Assembly (NCBI GenBank): GCA_013812065.1
Contig: JACCUC010000301.1
Span: forward strand, 1 to 14,201
Source: Thermoleophilaceae bacterium
GTDB lineage: Bacteria > Actinomycetota > Thermoleophilia > Solirubrobacterales > Thermoleophilaceae
Reading direction: 5' to 3'
Length of the DNA: 14,201 nucleotides
Made by a program: the position numbers and the translations under genes. Shown here one piece after another: positions 6,561-13,079 of the stretch. How positions within the stretch are numbered: the stretch's first letter is position 1; every line of letters starts with the position of its first letter. The notes beneath the pieces are model-generated. The model ran no database searches. It worked only from the letters and a program-made list of their open reading frames with translations, and was not told where the DNA came from.

Positions 6561-6833
6561 TCAGCCCACGTAGGGCAACAGCGCGAGCTCTCTAGCCCGT
6601 TTGATGGCGCGGGCCAGCTGAGCCTGATGCCGCCGGCAGCATCCCGTGATCCGCGCCGAGCGAATCTTGCCCTTCTCGCTCATGGCGCGGCGCAGCGCAG
6701 CCGTGTCCTTGTAGTCGACGAAGTCGATCTTGTCCCGGCAGAACGGGCATGACTTGCGGCGCCCGCCACCTCCCGGCCCTCTTCGGTTGTCTCGCCGGCG
6801 ACCCGCCGGCTGACGGCCACGCTGCCTTGCCAC
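6561..6833 (-). CDS. rpsR: 30S ribosomal protein bS18 (zinc-binding type)
   Basis: A 90-residue protein. A basic Gly/Arg-rich N-terminus (1-27) precedes the S18 core: CPFC (29-32), IDFVDYKDTAALRRAMSEKGKI (36-57), and ITGCCRRHQAQLARAIKRARELALLPY (62-88). Cys29, Cys32, Cys65 and Cys66 form the metal-binding set of the zinc-containing (C+) S18 type. Such genomes often hold a second, zinc-free S18 used during zinc starvation; none is seen in this window. The start is GTG, with AGGAG about 8 bases upstream, 25 bp after ssb. S18 pairs with S6 on the 30S platform, and both genes lie in this operon. Confidence 0.97.
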   Translation of the reverse strand: MARQRGRQPAGRRRDNRRGPGGGGRRKSCPFCRDKIDFVDYKDTAALRRAMSEKGKIRSARITGCCRRHQAQLARAIKRARELALLPYVG

Positions 6834-6858
6834 GCCTAGAGCTCCTACCTAATCGAAA

Positions 6859-7308
6859 TCAGAACGGGATGTCGTCGTCGGGGCCCGCTCCCGCCGCCGC
6901 CGGCTCGAAGTCGCCGGTGTCGGTCGGGACGTCGCTCCCGCCGAAGCGCCCGCCGCCGTTCTCTGCCCCATCGCGCGAGCCGAGGAACTGTACGGAGTCG
7001 GCAATGATATCGACCGCTTGACGCTTGTTGCCCTGCTGATCCTGCCACTCCCGCCACTCGAGTCGCCCGTCGAGGGCCACCGGCCGTCCCTTCTGCAGGT
7101 AGGTCGCGCAGTTCTCGCCCTGCGCGCCCCAGACCGTGACGTCGAAGTAGTTGGCCTTGTCGACCCACTCCCCGGAGGCGTCGCGGCGCCGGGTGTTGCA
7201 GGCGAGGCGCAGGCTGCAGACCGGCGTGCCGCTCCCCGTGGTTCTCAGCTCGGGATCGCGCGTGAGGTTCCCCGTCATGACGACGCGGTTGATGTTGGTT
7301 GCTGCCAT
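6859..7308 (-). CDS. ssb: Single-stranded DNA-binding protein
   Basis: A 149-residue SSB. The OB-fold domain spans residues 1-112, with INRVVMTGNLTRDPELR (6-22), the aromatic DNA-contact strand KANYFDVTVWG (51-61) and GRPVALDGRLEWREWQD (74-90). A Gly-rich linker leads to the acidic tail ending DDDIPF (144-149), the tip that recruits replication and repair proteins. ATG 7306-7308 is chosen because AAGGAG lies 5 bases upstream and the N-terminus matches the family. The open frame extends further upstream, but that extension is Arg/Pro-rich and not SSB-like. The gene sits about 220 bp downstream of rpsF, an unusually wide gap for this operon, holding a potential RNA fold. Confidence 0.97.
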   Translation of the reverse strand: MAATNINRVVMTGNLTRDPELRTTGSGTPVCSLRLACNTRRRDASGEWVDKANYFDVTVWGAQGENCATYLQKGRPVALDGRLEWREWQDQQGNKRQAVDIIADSVQFLGSRDGAENGGGRFGGSDVPTDTGDFEPAAAGAGPDDDIPF

Positions 7309-7313
7309 GGGTG

Positions 7314-7319
7314 CTCCTT
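7314..7319 (-). promoter_or_regulatory. Shine-Dalgarno sequence fixing the ssb start
   Basis: Minus-strand AAGGAG, 5 bases before ATG 7308, selects the short SSB start over the long upstream-extended frame. Confidence 0.8.
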
Positions 7320-7466
7320 GTCTTCTTGGGCGGAGGGTCGCGGGGTAGGTCGGGGCGACTGTAGCGGTGCCACCACCCGGAATAGATGCGCCGAAGCGGG
7401 AAGTTCCAGCAAAGTCGGAGAGGTTTCGCAGAGGCGTTGCACTCTTAGCGTCTCCGTGTCCCAATG

Positions 7467-7515
7467 GGCTCCGCTCGCCTGTGGCGGCGTTTGACGCGGC
7501 TACGGCAGCGGAGCC
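7467..7515 (-). ncRNA. Possible three-way-junction RNA element in the rpsF-ssb spacer
   Basis: On the minus strand GGCTCCGCT (7515-7507) pairs perfectly with AGCGGAGCC (7475-7467). Between these arms are a 9-nt strand GCCGTAGCC and two hairpins placed back to back with no unpaired bases: GCGT-CAA-ACGC and CGCC-ACA-GGCG. The result is a 49-nt three-way junction. It lies just after the rpsF stop and about 160 nt before the ssb start. It may be an mRNA control or processing element in the ribosomal-protein operon. The GC content makes short stems cheap, so confidence is limited. Confidence 0.35.
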
Positions 7516-7531
7516 GGGCCGACGGGACGCG

Positions 7532-7933
7532 CTATTCCCGCGCCGGCGCGTCCGCGGCGGCACGCGCCGCGACGGGCGACGGTGCCTCCGAGCGCTCCTC
7601 CTCGCCCCGGCGCGCGCCCTCCGGCCGCGGAGGAGTGGGCGGCGGCGCGTCCGACTTGAGGCGGATGAAGCGGAAGCGCAGGATCTCGTCGGTGATCTTG
7701 AGCGTGCGGTCGAGGCGCTCGAGGAGAGGGGGAGCCGCATCGATCTGAAGCAGGTGGTACTCGCCGTCGCCGTGACGATCGATCTCGAAGGCGAGCCGCC
7801 TCACGCCCCAGTCGTAGTCGCCCACGATCGCGCCGTCGGCCTGGACCGTCGCGCGCACCCCGTCGAGGATCTCGGCCCGGCGCGCGTCCGGGGCCTCGGC
7901 GTCGAGGATCATCGTGAGGTCGTAGAGCGGCAT
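7532..7933 (-). CDS. rpsF: 30S ribosomal protein bS6
   Basis: A 133-residue protein. The S6 fold covers residues 1-95: MPLYDLTMILD at the start, DWGVRRLAFEIDRHGDGEYHLLQID (41-65) including the conserved strand that contacts S18, and the end of the fold at about RFRFIRLK (86-93). A 40-residue tail rich in Pro, Ala, Arg and Glu follows (94-133), which is beyond the E. coli core and common in high-GC actinobacteria. ATG 7931-7933 is the start that fits the family; the frame continues upstream but with shadow-like sequence. No Shine-Dalgarno sequence is visible. TGCTAGCGT just upstream may be an extended -10, so the mRNA could be nearly leaderless. It is the first gene of the rpsF-ssb-rpsR-rplI-dnaB run. 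Confidence 0.96.
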   Translation of the reverse strand: MPLYDLTMILDAEAPDARRAEILDGVRATVQADGAIVGDYDWGVRRLAFEIDRHGDGEYHLLQIDAAPPLLERLDRTLKITDEILRFRFIRLKSDAPPPTPPRPEGARRGEEERSEAPSPVAARAAADAPARE

Positions 7934-7943
7934 GCGGCGGGAG

Positions 7944-7952
7944 ACGCTAGCA
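7944..7952 (-). promoter_or_regulatory. Candidate extended -10 promoter for the rpsF operon
   Basis: Minus-strand TGCTAGCGT (TGn-TAnnnT) ends 10 bases before the rpsF ATG. It would give a leader of about 3 nt. The 243-bp region 7934-8176, between the GT20 stop and rpsF, must hold the operon promoter unless transcription reads through from the trehalose genes. No strong -35 element and no other good candidate is visible there. Confidence 0.35.
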
Positions 7953-8176
7953 CCGCGCACACGCTCGTTGGCTCGACGGGAGGGGGGAGAGATCGGCTGC
8001 GAACCCGCTTCACATCCAGGGACCCGGTGGCTGGCTCGAGTGCGCTGCGCGGTCGAACGGACCGCCGGCGAGGGAACGTCAGGACGGTCGCCTGGACGGC
8101 CGGCCGCCGGGTTCCGACGACAACAAAGCTGCGTTCCCCGCACGAGCGGCGCGGCGCTGGCAGGCGCCCATAATCG

Positions 8177-9649
8177 CTAGCCGTCCGCCGCCTGCCGGTG
8201 CTTGGCCTCGACGTCGCGCATTTGGTCGTCGACCCAATCGCCGGGGTCACGCGCCGTCACGAGTTGCTTGAGTCCCTCGGAGCGCCAGGTCCGCTCGTCG
8301 CCCGACATGGTCAGCGCGCGATGGATCGCGTCCGCCTGCTCCTGCACGTCGAACGGGTTGACCGACAGCGCGTACTCGCTGAGCTCCTCGTGCGCACCGG
8401 TGTTCTCTGACAGCAGGCTGACACCCGCGCGCTCGTTGACGAGCGGGCCCTCCTTGGCGATGAGGTTCATGCCGTCGAACATGGCGTTGACCATCAGCAG
8501 GTCGTAGTGCTTGTAGGTGGCGATCGCCTCGGGCAGGTTCTCGCGGAGCCTGAGGTCTATCGGCATCCAGTCGGTCGTACCGTGGCGGTGGTTGACCACG
8601 GCCACGAGCGCTTCGATCTTCTCGAGGTACTCGACGTACTCGGGCACATCCTGGCGCGAGGGCACGAGGTGGGCGACGAACGTGACCCGCTCGCGGAACT
8701 CCGGGTGCTGGGAGAGGAACAGGTCGAAGGCGGTGAAGCCGCGCAGGACGTTCTTCGACAGGTCGGCGCGGTCGACGCGCAGGATCAGGTGCTCGCGACG
8801 GTGGCGGAGCACCTCCTGCTCGTACTCCTGGACCTCGGGGGTCGCAGCGTTCTGGCGAAAGTTGTCGGCGGAGATCGGCAGCGGGTAGCTGCGCACCCAC
8901 ACCTCGCGTCCCTCGAACTCGACCGTACCGGCCTCGAAGTCGACGGGAAGGTCGAGGAGCTCCTGGCAGCAGAACAGGAAGTTGCGCCGGTATGACCTGG
9001 TGTGGAAGCCGACGATGTCGTTCGAGAGCAGCCCCTCGTAGATCTCCTCGCGGATGCCCGACGGGAGCACCCGCCAGGCGTCGGGCTGGGTCCAGGGAAT
9101 GTGGACGAAGTGATGCAGGAGAGCCCCGGGCCGGGCGCGCCGGATCGCCCGCGGGGCGAGGTAGAGGTGGTAGTCGTGGAGCATTACGACGACGTCCTCA
9201 TCGCTCCCGATCTCGGCGAGCACCGCTTGGGCGACGTCCTCGTTGACCGCCCGGTAGCCACGCTCGAAGGCCTCGACCTCGTCGGCGCGGATGTCGGGGG
9301 CGTTCGAGATATCCCATAGGTAGTGCTGGATGAACCACAGCAGCGGGTTGGCGACGACGTTGTAGAAGGCGTCGTAGGCGTCGGGGTCCGACTCGACGAG
9401 GCGAAGCCGGTAGGTCGTGTCGTCGATTTCCCAGTCGAACGAACCGCCGTCGTGGAGGCGCGAGACCTCGATGTCGGCTTCGGTCATGGCCGAGGCGATC
9501 CAGAGCGCGTCGCGATGGTGGACGAGGCCGGTGAGCGCGGTGACGAGGCCCCCGCCGCCACGGCGGGCGACGAGCTCGCCGCTCTCGTCGTGCTCGAAGG
9601 ACGCGGGGCCGCGGTTCGACACGAGCACCATGCGGGTGTCGGTGCTCAT
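8177..9649 (-). CDS. GT20 glycosyltransferase, OtsA-like (trehalose-6-phosphate synthase or relative)
   Basis: A 490-residue GT-B enzyme of the OtsA family, which transfers glucose from a nucleotide sugar to glucose-6-phosphate. Landmarks: VLVSNRGP (8-15, Arg13), RRGGGGLVTAL (29-39), NPLLWFIQHYLWD (101-113), HDYHLYLAP (158-166), HFVHIPW (180-186), GLLSNDIVGFHT (206-217), RADLSKN (294-300), and NAMFDGMNLIAKE (388-400), followed by LLSENTGAHEEL. The usual RLDYSKG is RADLSKN, with Arg294 and Lys299 kept but Tyr and Gly changed. This marks an actinobacterial subgroup that I associate with VldE-like and uncharacterised GT20 proteins, so the acceptor or donor may differ. No otsB phosphatase is in the window. 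The gene starts 13 bp after treT and is probably co-transcribed with it. Confidence 0.85.
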   Translation of the reverse strand: MSTDTRMVLVSNRGPASFEHDESGELVARRGGGGLVTALTGLVHHRDALWIASAMTEADIEVSRLHDGGSFDWEIDDTTYRLRLVESDPDAYDAFYNVVANPLLWFIQHYLWDISNAPDIRADEVEAFERGYRAVNEDVAQAVLAEIGSDEDVVVMLHDYHLYLAPRAIRRARPGALLHHFVHIPWTQPDAWRVLPSGIREEIYEGLLSNDIVGFHTRSYRRNFLFCCQELLDLPVDFEAGTVEFEGREVWVRSYPLPISADNFRQNAATPEVQEYEQEVLRHRREHLILRVDRADLSKNVLRGFTAFDLFLSQHPEFRERVTFVAHLVPSRQDVPEYVEYLEKIEALVAVVNHRHGTTDWMPIDLRLRENLPEAIATYKHYDLLMVNAMFDGMNLIAKEGPLVNERAGVSLLSENTGAHEELSEYALSVNPFDVQEQADAIHRALTMSGDERTWRSEGLKQLVTARDPGDWVDDQMRDVEAKHRQAADG

Positions 9650-9662
9650 CGCGGCGATCCGA

Positions 9663-10901
9663 TCATCCGAGCCTGCGGAAGATCCCGAGCCAGTCGCGCA
9701 GCAGGCGCGGAGTCAGGAAGTGGGTCCGCACGTACTCCTTGCCGGTGCGCCCGAGATGCTTGCCGAGCCCGGGGTCGCGCAGGATCTGAAGCGTCCGGTC
9801 GGCGCACTCCTCGGGGCTCGAGACCAGGAAGCCGGAGGCGCCGTCCTCGATCTGGAGCGGGATGCCGCCCACGTCCCCACCGATGAACGGGCGGCCCTTC
9901 CACAGCGCCTCGGAGACGGTCAGGCCGAACCCCTCGCGGGTCGACTTCTGGATCATGACGTCGGCCTGAGACTGAAAGGCGTTGACCTCGATCGCCCCGA
10001 CGTTGCTGAGGTTGTTGAAGATCTTGATGTCGGGGTCGCCTTGGGCGTGCTCGAGCGTGGAGTTGAAGAACTGCCAGCCCTCGGGGTCGTCGGCGGCCAT
10101 CGAGCCGACGAGGGCGAGCTGCACCTCGGGAAGCTCTTCGTGCACGATACGGTAGGCGTCAATCACCCCGATCGGGTCCTTCCAGGGGTCGAAGCGCGAG
10201 ACCTGGCACATGAGCGGACGGTCGACGTCGACGCCGAACTGGTCGCAGACGAACGCCGCGTCCTCGGGGGAGAGCGCCATGTTCTTGGGCGACAGAGGGT
10301 CGATCGCGGGCGGCACGATGTTGACCGAATCGCCCGCGCCGTTGAGAGCGCCCGGCACGTAATCGGGGATGTGGAAGAGGAAGGCGTCGTACTCGGAGAC
10401 GATCGGGACGAGGCGGTCGATCGTCGGGGGATGCGGCGCCGAGAGGTCGATGTGGCATCGCCAGACCCAGTTGCGCGCCTTGTCGACCGCGTGGCGGCGC
10501 ATGGCCGCCGGCTGGGGATCGTGGACGACGATCACGTCCCAGCCCCCCTGGAGCATCTCGGCGTTCATCTCGTTGTACTCCTCCCAGACGCGCCACTCGG
10601 GCGGGGAGAGGTCGAGCGGATTGCCCTGGAGGGCGTTGTGGAGAAGCTTCGTCGCGTTGAAGAACTCCTCCCGGCCGATGATCACCTGCCAGTGGGCGTC
10701 GATCCCGACGTCGCGCATGAGCGGCACGACCGAGTACAGGAGCTCGGAAACCCCTCCGCCGAAGGCCGTGGCCGATAGATGCAGCACCTTGAGGCCTTCG
10801 AGCCCCTCGGCCAGCGAGCGGACCTCCTCACACAGCGGGCGGCCGACGAGATGTGTGTAGTCGGCGAGCGTCTTGTGGCCGACCCCTACCGGTTGCAGCA
10901 A
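9663..10901 (-). CDS. treT: Trehalose synthase TreT-type GT4 glycosyltransferase
   Basis: A 412-residue GT4 enzyme. TreT joins glucose from ADP- or UDP-glucose directly to free glucose to make trehalose, without a phosphorylated intermediate. Sequence marks close to the archaeal TreT proteins as I recall them: HLSATAFGGGVSELL (41-55), EFFNATKLLHNALQGN (79-94), VVHDPQPAA (125-133), WRCHIDLS (147-154), PPAIDPLSPKN (197-207), QVSRFDPWKD (233-242, nucleotide-binding Arg236 and Lys241), AADDPEGW (269-276), and REGFGLTVSEALWKG (322-336) with the GT4 E-x7-E pair Glu323/Glu331. The start is TTG, supported by AAGGAG 6 bases upstream. The following GT20 gene lies 13 bp downstream. Trehalose made here would act as an osmotic and desiccation protectant. 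A related sugar product cannot be excluded. Confidence 0.92.
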   Translation of the reverse strand: MLQPVGVGHKTLADYTHLVGRPLCEEVRSLAEGLEGLKVLHLSATAFGGGVSELLYSVVPLMRDVGIDAHWQVIIGREEFFNATKLLHNALQGNPLDLSPPEWRVWEEYNEMNAEMLQGGWDVIVVHDPQPAAMRRHAVDKARNWVWRCHIDLSAPHPPTIDRLVPIVSEYDAFLFHIPDYVPGALNGAGDSVNIVPPAIDPLSPKNMALSPEDAAFVCDQFGVDVDRPLMCQVSRFDPWKDPIGVIDAYRIVHEELPEVQLALVGSMAADDPEGWQFFNSTLEHAQGDPDIKIFNNLSNVGAIEVNAFQSQADVMIQKSTREGFGLTVSEALWKGRPFIGGDVGGIPLQIEDGASGFLVSSPEECADRTLQILRDPGLGKHLGRTGKEYVRTHFLTPRLLRDWLGIFRRLG

Positions 10902-10907
10902 AGAGGA

Positions 10908-10913
10908 CTCCTT
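10908..10913 (-). promoter_or_regulatory. Shine-Dalgarno sequence supporting the TTG start of treT
   Basis: Minus-strand AAGGAG with a 6-base spacer to TTG 10901. The 181-bp spacer up to 11082 also holds TAATCT (minus strand, 10998-10993), a weak possible -10 with no clear -35. Confidence 0.7.
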
Positions 10914-11082
10914 CCTTCGGCGCCGGCCGCAGGTTGCTGGGAGACGAACGGGCGCGGAAGGCGGGCTGCCTCCGGCCGCGAGCGCTCACCCCAGATTACC
11001 GATCCGCTCCGGACGCGTCTGCGGGGGCGCGAGGCGGTAGCGACGACCACTTTGAATGCCGTTGTCGTGCCGGTGCCATCTG

Positions 11083-11472
11083 CTAGGGCTCGACCGAGCC
11101 GATTCGCTTCTCGAGGCGAACGGCGTCGCCCAGGTCCTCGCAGCCGTCGACCGTGGCCTCAAGGATCGCCCGCCCGAGGCGCCGCTCATCGAGCGGGACG
11201 TCCGAGGGCAGCGAGCCCCGGACCTCGAGGATCAGTCGATCCGGCTCGAGATGGAAGACGAAGCCGATCCGGTCGGGGACGGTCGGAGGACGCTCGCCTT
11301 CGTCGAGCACCCCGGCCGCGGCCTCGGTGACGGCGAGCTTGAGGTCGATCACCTCGTCGGAGCGAAGCGTGGTGAGCCGGCAGACCGCCCCGAGGGCGAG
11401 CCGCGCGAAGACCAGGAAATCGGGGTCCGAGGGCACGGCAAGCGACACCGTGCGGCTGTTCTCGTCCTTCAT
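11083..11472 (-). CDS. RsbW-like anti-sigma / HATPase-fold protein with degenerate ATP site
   Basis: A 129-residue protein resembling the GHKL ATPase domain of RsbW/SpoIIAB-type anti-sigma factors, which bind a stress sigma factor and phosphorylate an antagonist. The N-terminal strand VSLAVPSDPDFLVFARLAL (9-27), the helix SDEVIDLKLAVTEAAAGVL (38-56) and the end RRLGRAILEATVDGCEDL (97-114) follow the family outline. The N-box Asn expected in the E-A-x-x-N pattern is Gly54, and no D-x-G-x-G loop is present, so ATP binding and kinase activity are doubtful. No sigma factor or anti-anti-sigma gene adjoins. The ATG is preceded by GGGGAGG (very close) and AAGG (about 10 bases). An anti-sigma decoy or sigma-binding adaptor is plausible; that is inference. 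Confidence 0.7.
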   Translation of the reverse strand: MKDENSRTVSLAVPSDPDFLVFARLALGAVCRLTTLRSDEVIDLKLAVTEAAAGVLDEGERPPTVPDRIGFVFHLEPDRLILEVRGSLPSDVPLDERRLGRAILEATVDGCEDLGDAVRLEKRIGSVEP

Positions 11473-11522
11473 GCCTCCCCAACCTTCCCGGCGTTCGAGG
11501 GCGCTAATCGAGCCGAGAGGTC

Positions 11523-11564
11523 GCAGGCGCTGCGCCGGCGGCGTCCCGCAGGCGCAGCGCCTGC
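11523..11564. terminator. 42-nt near-perfect palindrome directly after the histidine kinase stop
   Basis: GCAGGCGCTGCGCC (11523-11536) is perfectly complementary to GGCGCAGCGCCTGC (11551-11564). The 14-nt loop itself folds as GCGG-CGTC-CCGC after one G/A mismatch, giving a stem of about 18 pairs with a tetraloop. The right arm touches the kinase stop codon (11565-11567), so it forms at the 3' end of the two-component transcript. No T-run follows on either strand. It may be a terminator, an mRNA end stabiliser or a dispersed palindromic repeat. Confidence 0.5.
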
Positions 11565-13079
11565 TCAGGATGCGGTGCCCGCCGGGCCGACCGCCGGCTC
11601 GTGTTCCCGTTCCTCGCCGCCGGCCTCCACGGCCGGGAGCTCGACGGTGAACACCGTCTCGCGCGAACCGGCGTCGAGGGCGATGCCTCCCTCCATCCGC
11701 TCGGCGAGCTCCCGGGCGATGGCCAGGCCGAGGCCGGAGCCGCCGGCGGCGTCGCCGGTGTAGAAGCGATCGAAGGCCTGGCGAACCACGGTCTGCTCCA
11801 CCCTCCGGCCCTCGAGCTGGGGTCCGCGGTCGGCGACGGCGACGCGCGCGGTGCCGTCCACAGCGGCGACCGAGAGGCGCACCGCGGCGTGCTCGGGGGT
11901 GTGACGCAGGGCGTTGTCGAGCAGGATGCGCACGATCTGGGCCATCCGCTGGCGGTCGCAGCAGGCGCTCACGTCGTCGGCGACCTCGAGCTCGAGCTCG
12001 GTCTCGTGGCCGTTCAGGACCGGGATGAACTCGGCGGCCACGTCGCGGGCGAGCTCGCCGAGATCGACGTTCTCGAGGCTCAGTTGAAGAGCGCCGGCGT
12101 CGAGGCGCGAGAGGTCGAGCAGATCGGCGGCGAGCTTCTTGAGGCGCTCGGTCTGCTCGCGCATCTGACCCAGGAACTCGTCGCGGGTCTCGGCGTCGAG
12201 CTCCTCGTCCTGGAGCAGCTCTGCGAACCCGCCCAGCGAGAAGATCGGCGTGCGCAGCTCGTGCGAGGCGTTGGCGATGAACTCGCGCCGCGCGCGGTCG
12301 AGGCGCACGAGCTGCTCCTGCATGTCGTTGAAGGCGTGAGCGAGGTCGCCGATCTCGTCGGCTGAGTCGACCGGCACGGGATCGACGAAGTCGCCGGCGG
12401 CGACCTGCTTGGCCGCCGACTCCACCCGCCGCACGCGCGCCGCCACCGTCTGAGCCACCAGGTAGCCGCCCGCGCTCGCGACGAACAGCGCCACCGCGGC
12501 GGCCACGAGCACCCGGCGGCGGATCAGGCCCACGATCTCGCCGACCTCAGACAGGTCGCGCGCGTAGACCGCGACCCAGTCGGCCCGGCCGCGGAAGAAG
12601 AGCGGCGTGGCCACGCGCGCCACCGGGTCGCCGCGCTCGCGGCCGACGCCGTCCTCGACGGCGTCACGGGCCACGGCCGCCATGGCCAGGCCGTAGCCCG
12701 AGCGAGCACGAGGCTCGACCTGGGAGTCCGAGATGAGGTACAGGCTGGGCGCCTCCGAGGGATCCCCGGGGAAACCGACCGAGCGCTGCACCCCGAGCAG
12801 CATGACCCGCGCGTCGGCGCGGTCGGACGCCGCCCGCACAAGCATGTTGAGCTGCGCCTCGGTGATGTCGGTCCCCATGGCCTCGCCGAGCGGGTCCGAG
12901 GTCGCCCCCGCCACACGGCGCAGGTCGCGCAACGCCTGCTCCTCGAGGTTCGACTGGAGCTGAGGGACCACGTACAGGAGCACGCCGGCAAACGCGATCG
13001 CGATGATGGCCGAGAAGAGCAGCGCCAGCTTGTTGGCGAGCGAGCGCAGGCGCAGACGCGGCTGGGCAGGCGCGGCCAT
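11565..13079 (-). CDS. Sensor histidine kinase (HAMP, HisKA, HATPase_c)
   Basis: A 504-residue membrane sensor. Membrane segment 1 is at about 17-38 and segment 2 at about 189-210, flanking a 150-residue extracellular sensor domain. A HAMP linker follows (about 211-263), then the dimerisation domain with the H-box FIANASHELRTPIFSLGGF (267-285), phospho-acceptor His273. The catalytic domain has the N-box RILLDNALRHTP (384-395), a G1 box DRGP (417-420) with Gln421 where the second Gly is usual, the F-box AFDRFY (435-440) and the G2 box GGSGLGLAI (446-454). An acidic, low-complexity tail ends the protein. The extracellular domain suggests sensing of envelope or external stress, but the ligand is unknown. 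The start ATG overlaps the regulator stop as TGATG, so the two are translationally coupled. The pair resembles MprAB/PhoPR-type systems. Confidence 0.95.
   Translation of the reverse strand: MAAPAQPRLRLRSLANKLALLFSAIIAIAFAGVLLYVVPQLQSNLEEQALRDLRRVAGATSDPLGEAMGTDITEAQLNMLVRAASDRADARVMLLGVQRSVGFPGDPSEAPSLYLISDSQVEPRARSGYGLAMAAVARDAVEDGVGRERGDPVARVATPLFFRGRADWVAVYARDLSEVGEIVGLIRRRVLVAAAVALFVASAGGYLVAQTVAARVRRVESAAKQVAAGDFVDPVPVDSADEIGDLAHAFNDMQEQLVRLDRARREFIANASHELRTPIFSLGGFAELLQDEELDAETRDEFLGQMREQTERLKKLAADLLDLSRLDAGALQLSLENVDLGELARDVAAEFIPVLNGHETELELEVADDVSACCDRQRMAQIVRILLDNALRHTPEHAAVRLSVAAVDGTARVAVADRGPQLEGRRVEQTVVRQAFDRFYTGDAAGGSGLGLAIARELAERMEGGIALDAGSRETVFTVELPAVEAGGEEREHEPAVGPAGTAS

Noticed and set aside
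7309..7740. N-terminal extension of the ssb frame
   Set aside because: The extension is Arg/Ser/Pro-rich, overlaps rpsF on the same strand in another frame, and the short start has AAGGAG at ideal spacing.
7934..8143. N-terminal extension of the rpsF frame
   Set aside because: S6 proteins begin right at the chosen MPLYDLTMIL; the upstream residues are unlike any S6 and read like noncoding DNA.
8153..8168. 5-bp hairpin after the GT20 stop as a terminator
   Set aside because: Stem too short, no T-run; such stems are expected by chance in this GC-rich DNA.
9417..10778. 453-residue plus-strand open frame opposite the treT and GT20 genes
   Set aside because: It is antisense to two strongly recognisable enzymes, has Asp/Val/Arg-rich composition typical of high-GC shadow frames and no family motif.
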